From contig NC_085119.1 in assembly GCF_030269925.1 (NCBI RefSeq), positions 16,651,001 through 16,715,000 of the forward strand: a DNA stretch of 64,000 bases. The letters are read 5' to 3'. Under the pieces are notes generated by a model. That model did no database searches and was not told where the DNA came from. It saw nothing but the letters and a program-made list of their open reading frames with translations. The position numbers and the translations under genes were made by a program. Below, piece by piece: positions 58,301-64,000 of this stretch; the first letter of the stretch is position 1; each line of letters begins with the position of its first letter. The stretch is from Bombyx mori. Lineage: Eukaryota > Arthropoda > Insecta > Lepidoptera > Bombycidae.

Positions 58301-58478
58301 GGGTCACGACGCGAGGGCTTCAGGCAGGTCTCCTGCACTAGCAGAATATCTACAAGATTGTCGCGGAGGAATTCGTAAATTTGATCGCGTTGTCGCGCGA
58401 GTCCGTTAGCATTGTAGAATGCTAACGTAAGGGAATATGGTTTCTCTCTAGCGTTTTGCGCCATTGATTACCGGTGAT
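55360..58478 (-). mobile_element. Jockey-type LINE (BMC1/L1Bm-like), 5'-truncated, intact ORF2
   Basis: A 3119-bp minus-strand insertion. The poly-A tail is the 29-base T-run from 55360 and the 3' UTR is 222 bp. The 5' break is 14 bp upstream of the ORF2 start, so ORF1 (the gag-like RNA-binding protein) and the promoter are missing. TCTGTAAGGC is repeated exactly on both sides (55350-55359 and 58479-58488), an intact target-site duplication. Open frame, perfect duplication and long pure T-run together indicate a recent insertion. The name BMC1/L1Bm is a likely family, not verified. Confidence 0.9.
55582..58464 (-). CDS. LINE ORF2: endonuclease and reverse transcriptase (960 aa)
   Basis: Encodes the enzyme that nicks chromosomal DNA and copies LINE RNA into the nick (target-primed reverse transcription). 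The N-terminal ~220 residues are an apurinic-type endonuclease: FYNANG (16-21), QETCL with Glu45, GDLN (143-146), and DSDHR with Asp219 and His220. The reverse transcriptase spans roughly 440-780: PGSDGI (464-469), SYRPISLLP (522-530), FDVAKAFD (595-602), GVPQGSALSP (652-661), catalytic FADD (682-685), KYLGV (771-775). The tail is arginine-rich. All catalytic residues are present and there is no internal stop. The start Met is 14 bp inside the element, and a full element would carry ORF1 upstream. Length and motif order fit the Jockey clade. Without its own promoter, expression would need host read-through. Confidence 0.93.
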   Translation of the reverse strand: MAQNAREKPYSLTLAFYNANGLARQRDQIYEFLRDNLVDILLVQETCLKPSRRDPKVANYVMVRNDRLTASKGGTAIYYRRALHVVPLDTPSLSHIEASVCRISLTGHQPIVIASVYLPPDKPLLSSDIESLFGMGDSVILAGDLNCHHTRWNCHSSNINGRRLDAFIDDLTFEVVGPPTPTCYPYNIALRPSTIDLALLRNVTLRLRSIEAMSELDSDHRPVVMQLGRPHNPVTATRTMVDWKKLGKCLADAAPPILPCGPDSTPSPEDTVESINIITDHISSAIIRSSKEVDVEDSFHRIRLSPELRNLLRVRNAAIRAYDQLPTHSNRIRMRRLQRDVKSRLSDARNENWDSYLEGLAPSHQAYWRLARTLKSETTATMPPLVRPSGQPPAFDDDDKAELLADALQEQCTTSTQYADPEHTEAVDREVERRASLPPSDALPPITSDEVREVIDNLQPKKAPGSDGIRNRALKLLPVQLITMLATILNAAMTHCIFPAVWKEADVIGIHKPGKPNNETASYRPISLLPAIGKIYERLLRKRLWDFVTANKILIDEQFGFRAKHSCVQQVHRLTEHILIGLNRRKQIPTGALFFDVAKAFDKVWHNGLIYKLYNMGVPDRLVLIIRDFLSNRSFRYRVEGTRSRPRHLTAGVPQGSALSPLLFSLYINDIPRSPETHLALFADDTAIYYSCRKMSLLHRRLQTAVTTMGQWFRKWRIDINPTKSTAVLFKRGRPPNTTSSTPLPSRRVNTSAVSPITLFDQPIPWAPKVKYLGVTLDRGMTFRPHVKTVRDRAAFILGRLYPMLCRRSKLSLRNKVTLYKTCIRPVMTYASVVFAHAARTNLKPLQVIQSRFCRIAVGAPWFQRNVDLHDDLELDPVSKYLQSASLRHFEKAARHENPLVVAAGNYIPDPVDRLVNRRRRPKHVITDPPDPLTVLLGNTSTGHRPRRTRRLRRRARRAN

Positions 58479-58707
58479 TCTGTAAGGCATGAAGCCTTCT
58501 CCATTAAATATTGAGCTGTGTTATGAAAGTCAACTGTTAACTATATCTTTGAAGGTACTTGAATAAAGTAAATATTATAGCCCCATTAAATAGTTTATTT
58601 TTTATTTTTAATATCTTTATAACACCTAGTCAATTTCTTGGAGTGCATCATCGGGCTAGCTCTTGGTTCAGCTGTTTTTAGGAATTACCTATCTATTTGA
58701 GTCGGCT

Positions 58708-58878
58708 TTTGTTGCTTAGTTAAGTGGACGAGCTAACGGCTCACCTGGTGTTCAGTGGTTACCGGAGTCCAAATGGCTGACCTATATTTCGTCCGAACCG
58801 CATCACTGTTTCACGGCAGAAATAGGTAGGGTGGTGGTAAATATCCATGCGGGCTTACATCATGCCCTACCATCAATG
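58708..58878 (-). mobile_element. Bm1 SINE with internal deletion
   Basis: 'ttttgttgcttagttaagtg', 'gttcagtggttaccggagtc' and 'tttcacggcagaaataggta'. About 80 bp is missing between 'gagtccaaatggctg' and 'ccgaaccgcatcact'. Confidence 0.82.
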
Positions 58879-59134
58879 AATAGGAGATTTTATTTCCTTG
58901 TCATAGTACCATAAATACATAATTCTTTAAAATAAATGGTAACTATCAACTGATCGAACCACTATTTAATTCCATGATTACGGGCAAATACAAGACTTAC
59001 AAATGATTTTGAAAACGCACGCTGTATATAGAACCCCATCACTTCTCATGGGTGCCATACAGGGTAGCAATTCGTCGAAGAACCAGTAGCAGCCTAATTT
59101 GAGTACTATGCCAGCGTAACCGTTATTTATTGTA

Positions 59135-59275
59135 TTGTAAGCCCAGACGAGTAGGTAGCCACGGGTAGGTAAATAGGTAGGTAGCATGGTGGTAGCACCA
59201 TGCCTACCTATTTCTGTCGCGAAACAGTAACCCATTTCTGTTTAAAGAAAGAGACAGCCCTTATGTAGTACAAGT
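59135..59275 (+). mobile_element. Old Bm1 SINE fragment with local repeats
   Basis: 'tgcctacctatttctgtcgc' and 'gaaacagtaacccatttctg' are Bm1 body. The preceding 'gtaggtaaataggtaggtag' is an expansion of the 'gggtaggta' motif. Confidence 0.65.
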
Positions 59276-60036
59276 GACACTTTGATCTCGTGTATGAAGA
59301 TGACCCGTATGGTCCTTCAGTCATTTATAGAATTAAAAAATGAACAAAATTGCATCATGATTTGGAGATTAATACTTATGTGAAACCACAAAATATCGCG
59401 TATAGCAAACTCAAATCTAAGCCTCGACGTTCAAAGAGAAACAGTAGCATTATTTGCAACAAAATAAATAAAGCAGGAAAACACATGAGCCATTGCCGGG
59501 ATACCCTTAGGAACCCTCATTACTTTAATAGTGTAAATGTATATCTAACACAGAAAAATCAACGGTAAACCTTATCAACTACGGTTGGTATTTGAATGAC
59601 CCACATACGCAGAAGCTCTGAGGACATAAGATTTTGTGAAGTATCCGATTTTCTTCTTTATGTCCCTAGGGTAACGGCTGATTTTCGAATGTAAGTTGTT
59701 TATGTTTGGTTGTCGTATGGCCCACAGACCGCACACGTCGTCTAGTTCGACACCTACGCTCGCTTATGGTGTATTTTGAATGGAATACCATATTCGAATA
59801 ATGAAGTGGTTGTAGGGCGTAGTCCTATGGTTTGGTTAAGACGTATGAACTAAATCTGCCCCAAAGCGAAGAGCGCTTGAAGCTATATGTATACTATTTT
59901 AAAATTGTAGGTTAGCCGCTATGTTTAAATTGTAATATTGCGCCTTTAGAAGTGGTTTTTGAATTGGCTCAATCCAAAATTCTTGTTTTTTGATAAACGC
60001 CAAAAATGTTAACGAAAAATGGTCTTGCCATCAGAA
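59276..60036. other. No gene seen
   Basis: The 72-codon frame at 59350-59568 has no domain. Nothing recognised. Confidence 0.5.
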
Positions 60037-60169
60037 ACTAACAAGAGTTCCTGCTACCAGTAAGTCACAAGAGGTCCTACCACCTGTAACTCACAAGAGG
60101 TCCTACCACCAGTATAGCTCACAAGAGGTCCTACCACCAGTAGCTCAACAGAGGTCCTACCACCAGTAA
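60037..60169. repeat. Minisatellite: five tandem units of a Bm1 piece
   Basis: Five units of 26-27 bp, each a variant of 'ctcacaagaggtcctaccac' plus 'cagta'. This is the minus-strand text of Bm1 just inside the recurrent truncation point. The first unit is the most diverged ('actaacaagagttcctgcta'). Confidence 0.95.
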
Positions 60170-61722
60170 CGATCAGCCTACCATAAAGCCATTTCATGTG
60201 TAATTCAAATAACAAATATTCGTTGTAATACAAACAAACAGCTTCGTAGAACTGAAATTCGGTGTTTTAAAAAAGACATTGGCCGAGCGGTTAAAAGATT
60301 CGTTTATAGGACCACCCGTACATCCGGGCTGGATCGTGACCGCTCGATATTGTGTGTGATAAACGTATTGAGTTGCATCGTAAACGTGGCTTGTTTGGGT
60401 TAAGGTGTCATTCCAAGGGACGATATTGCGTCCTCTAAAAGTATTTTTACTTTATCGAACAGATTAGCGGACGGAAATCCTGGAATCGTTTGCTCAAACA
60501 GGCCGTTCTCGAATTCAAAACGATGATGATCTAAGTGATCGTAACCTTACTAAAAACATTATTTATATACCTAATTTTTCCATATATATTTTTATTTTTA
60601 TTTGATGTGTAGTCGAAGCTGACACTGCCAATGTCACTTACGTGATGTTGCATCGGACGGATTAGTGGATTACACGTATTAGCTGATTTTGTATCGATTG
60701 CATTGCGTGTAATGCAAAAATATTACTATTTTAACGTACAAATGATCGCCATTTTTTTATTGTGTTAAGAATTCTCACGCTTCATCTTCCTCGATGTTTT
60801 TAATAACGCCTGGTACAAATAAATACTCTTGGCATATAGCCAAGGTTTTGGTGGCTTTGAACAGCATTAAAACATTTTAAGCTCAGCGTCACAGGAGATG
60901 TATTAAAATCTATTTTTATTACTTTGTACAACAACGAAAGACGTCGACGAAAGCCAATGCAAAAGTCAGTTTGGAAAAAATAATCGCAATCGCATTAATG
61001 AAAATTCTGAATTAAACATTTCAATGGCCACGTCGTGTTGTTAGTAGGTAGTTTTAATGGTGTTTTAAAAGTAGGAAGCAATTGTTGATTTTGTATACGA
61101 TTACTCCTTTACATCCAACGCTTGAGGATGAATCTAAGTGATTACAAAAGGATTGAAGTTGTTTATGTTAAATTAGATTGATATGTTTGTTTGGTGTATG
61201 TAATAAGTCAAGAGTGCTGGTAAAAAGCATAAATCACTGGTCGCGGTGTCATAGTTGTTGAAGGCGTTTGGAGGAAGCTTTGAAACGTAGCGTTAAACAT
61301 ATAATTATACGCAAAACTAATAATACGAGATTATTTTTTCGTTTCTTTTTTATGCCCTTTAAGATGCAAAACTTAGGCTATAGGTCTCGCGCCATACAAA
61401 AAGAAGAGAGAAAGAAGAGGCCACATAGAAATCGTATAAATAAGGATTGGATGATAAAATAAATATTCCTAATAAAAGCGTGATTAGGAAAATCACCCCA
61501 AATTATTAAAATCGACTTTGGCTTATATCTTTCGCATTCCATTGATACCTTAAAATAAATGCTCACACTAGAATTTATTTTCTAGCTGATAGTCATGGCA
61601 TTGCCCTGTTCAAACACTTGGAAGGAGTCTTTGACGATATTCAGCTACTTAGTTGCGACTTGGATTCGCCGGAGGCCATTTTAGATTAAGGCGGTCCAGT
61701 CTCTCTTCGACCATGTGTCTAT
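60170..61722. other. No gene seen; one tRNA-like A-box phrase
   Basis: 'tggccgagcggttaaaag' at 60280-60297 resembles the A-box arm of Ser/Leu tRNAs, but I find no matching B box or acceptor stem. It may be the head of a decayed tRNA-derived SINE. Otherwise AT-rich with chance frames. Confidence 0.45.
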
Positions 61723-61800
61723 GTGGGTGGCGACATTAGTGTTGCGTTGTCTACGGGCTTCGGGAATTCTTTAACATCAACAGCTTGTACTACTCACCTA
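61723..61800 (+). mobile_element. Old Bm1 SINE tail fragment
   Basis: 'gtgggtggcgacattagtgt' and 'tctacgggcttcgggaattc' parallel the Bm1 tail 'ggtgggtggcgcatttacgt' and 'tctatgggctccagtaacca'. Confidence 0.55.
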
Positions 61801-62174
61801 GTGGAATCCAAGACTTGATCAAGTACTTGATTTGACAGTTTACCTCTGGTAGATTAACCAAAGAAGCCGTGCAATGCAGCTAAAAGATAAATTACAGTTT
61901 CGACTACAAAATGCTACGTACTGAAACCAAGCTCTATAAATGTAAACAGGCTCGATACCATCGTCACATCTGCATGTACGTAAGTCAGGAGATATTGGTG
62001 CCATCGGCCTTATTGGACAAGTACCGATTGGAAAACAAGTAAGAGATATATTTAAAAATATTATGTACTTCATAATTTTATAAGTACTATTATTTAATGG
62101 TTTATTACCGTGTTTTTTTATATTTTAGTGAGTCCCCGGGATTGCTGGTGTTATTATCACGAGTAAGCTTAAGA
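61801..62174. other. No gene seen
   Basis: A 77-codon chance frame on the minus strand (61840-62073). Nothing recognised. Confidence 0.5.
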
Positions 62175-62354
62175 CTTTTTTTTCTACCGATGCTGATAGC
62201 CTTGAGAGGCGTTACCCTAGCGTGTAGGTGAACTCTCGGGGCTCAAACCGCAGGTGTTGCTGACACTGGCCCCAGCAAGAGCACTGCTTTGCAGAATGTA
62301 CCACTGGATCGGAAACGCGACCCACTGAGAAGATCCAGAGAGAAACTCAGTGGA
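62175..62354 (-). mobile_element. Jockey-type LINE 3' end, family A, truncated
   Basis: Minus strand: 'ttttttttctaccgatgctg', 'atagccttgagaggcgttac' and on to 'gagagaaactcagtgga'. Same 5' break as 27141-27310. Confidence 0.88.
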
Positions 62355-63851
62355 GCTCAAGGCGAATAGGATATTAGGAACACAAAAATCTATTTATCTT
62401 CTTTCTACTCCGTTTTTTCTTACCACTTGAACACGATTTCGTACACTTTATGGTTTTTTATTTGAATTTTATGCATTCCCATAATATAGTTTAATTGAAA
62501 CTTTTTAAGCTTTCTGGGTAAATTAATAATTAGAATGCCCCGAGTCGTTCCAACAAATCGGGGCATTTTTGTTGATAACAGCCATAGACTTTGGAATTAT
62601 GGAAACCTGAAGATTAAAATCTCAATGTTTTCATTCGTATCAGATTTTAGACGTGTTTTTATGACTTCACCACAAATTTGGAATACAATTTTATTAATTA
62701 ATTCCGGCAATGAGCTCAGGGCATAAATTTGCAATTTATTTCTTTCATAAATCGCAACACACAAAGTTTATAAAACTCTACATCAGTTTTATTATAGTTT
62801 AGAGAATAGTTAACATAAAAAATATTACTATATGATGTTTTCCGTGATTTTTCCTCAAAAACTACTTTGAATACAGTCTAATCTGCTAACAAAGTTTTTT
62901 TTTTTCCAATTGTGAATTTCAAAGAAAAACGTTGAGTTAAGAACATTCTGCTGTTTAACGGCATTCCGACAAAATGAAATATCTTTTCAAAATCAAAACG
63001 AGATGTTTCTGCAAGCCGTACCTACCTTTGGAAGTACGCCTTCATGGCCGACCGATTAAGGTTATCGGTACCATATACGGTATTCAATATACTCCGAACA
63101 GATCCTGATATAAAGATCGGAGCTATTTAGCTCCTGCACTTCGACTTCCATAAGGAATTTACTTTTAACTTTTTTATGAACACGTTTTAGTTCCTTGTTT
63201 ATTTTAGTCATTTATTTATCACCAAACTTAGAATAGACTAGTTTAAATGTTCGCGGAAACAACAGTATATTTTTCGTATGTTCAATGGGGAGTGCTCTGA
63301 GGGTTCGAGATGACATCTTCATCTACTTTTTATCATCATATCGTTCAGCAACTATCAAATTTGAATTTGTTGTTTACTTTATTTCTCAGCAGTCTCAGTC
63401 AATAGGATAAAGCAAAATGCAACGGGGCCACTATCACGTGCACGGAGTTCTTGAAGAACAAAATCATATTTGAATTCATATCTGTATTTAAAAATCTTAA
63501 TACCACCGCTCTTATTTTATCAGGATCTTGTTCTTAATTCTGTTAGCTTAGAATCATGATATTTTACGAGCCGTTTACAACATTCCCTCGAAAACCAAAC
63601 TCGTCAATGTGCGAGTCAAACACAATTATTTTTAATTCCGTTCATGATTTTCGGGTCGTAAAAGTATTATCTTCATAAATAAGTTTGATCGTTAATTTAC
63701 CCCTACCACGGTCACTTATTAGAATTCATCTTTTGTCATATTATTATAACGAATTTGTAAATAATGGTACTCGCACAAGTTACCACTAAAGCAGAATAAA
63801 AGCTATTCTGATGTAATAGAGATTTATTGACTTTTAAATCTGCAACTCATT
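62355..63851. other. No gene seen; one perfect hairpin
   Basis: AT-rich. AATGCCCCGA (62534-62543) and TCGGGGCATT (62558-62567) make a perfect 10-bp stem with a 14-nt loop, followed by T-rich sequence. Nothing else recognised. Confidence 0.5.
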
Positions 63852-63905
63852 TGGAGGTCATAGAAATCACAACGCAAATGCCATCACTTACCAAGGGACA
63901 AGAGC
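63852..63905 (-). mobile_element. Bm1 scrap
   Basis: 'ggaggtcatagaaatcacaa' and 'cgcaaatgccatcacttacc' parallel the minus-strand Bm1 tail 'ggagcccatagacatctaca'. Confidence 0.5.
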
Positions 63906-64000
63906 TAAAATCTATTAAACTCAAATGCTTTTCTTAATGGAAGAAATACTCAGCCTACTGGTATCAGATTAACGGGCTTTAGAAGTCTACTGTGAGTTTG
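63906..64000. other. Nothing recognised to the window end
   Basis: No gene or repeat seen in the last ~95 bases. Confidence 0.5.

Noticed and set aside
60037..60169. CRISPR-like direct repeats
   Set aside because: Units are head to tail without unique spacers and derive from Bm1; this is a minisatellite in a eukaryotic genome.
60280..60360. Possible Ser/Leu tRNA starting 'tggccgagcggttaaaag'
   Set aside because: No matching B box or closing acceptor stem was found.

Overview
The window looks like nuclear DNA of a silkworm (Bombyx mori or a close relative such as B. mandarina). It is AT-rich and has no recognisable host coding exon, no rRNA or tRNA gene and no bacterial-type operon. It is packed with the tRNA-derived SINE Bm1: more than 30 copies and fragments on both strands. 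The head has tRNA-like A and B boxes and the tail reads CTAAGCAATAAA. Jockey-type, CR1-like and RTE-like LINE ends and lepidopteran Helitrons lie among them. It is most simply read as intergenic or long-intron DNA.

Layout: 0-9 kb holds Bm1 copies, a CR1-like LINE 3' end (3.35-3.78 kb), two Helitrons (4.9, 6.8 kb) and a second Jockey-type 3' end (8.6 kb). 11.2-12.1 kb is a three-layer nest: a Bm1 inside a hAT-type MITE inside another Bm1. 13.9-14.6 kb has two Helitrons end to end. 15.98-16.9 kb is a 925-bp fold-back element with arms of about 230 bp. 19-21.3 kb is a cluster of three Bm1 copies, the first split by an RTE-like LINE fragment with a short target duplication. 29.2 kb has two head-to-head Bm1 ends; 29.8-30.3 kb a Bm1 split by a Jockey 3' end; 31.7 kb a 273-bp TA-flanked MITE. 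34.4 and 36.5 kb carry a dispersed pair of an unnamed repeat. 37-44 kb is a mix of LINE and SINE ends. 45.9-46.7 kb may be a decayed Tc1-like element. 50.1-50.7 kb is a tandem duplication of about 306 bp. 55.36-58.48 kb is the only long coding sequence: a 5'-truncated Jockey-type LINE with an intact 960-codon endonuclease/reverse transcriptase ORF and a 10-bp target duplication. 60.04-60.17 kb is a minisatellite built from a piece of Bm1.

How the parts relate: the LINEs supply endonuclease and reverse transcriptase, and Bm1 parasitises such machinery. Within this window the last ~79 nt of Bm1 match the 3' end of the CR1-like LINE at about 77% without gaps, which points to that LINE as the source of the machinery that copies Bm1. 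Several Bm1 copies stop at the same internal point (ACTGGTGGTAGG), and the minisatellite unit ends at that point too. I found no system of cellular genes. The most notable items are the shared Bm1/CR1 tail, the recurrent truncation points, the recent LINE insertion, the nested insertions and the fold-back element. All family names come from recognition by eye, without database comparison.
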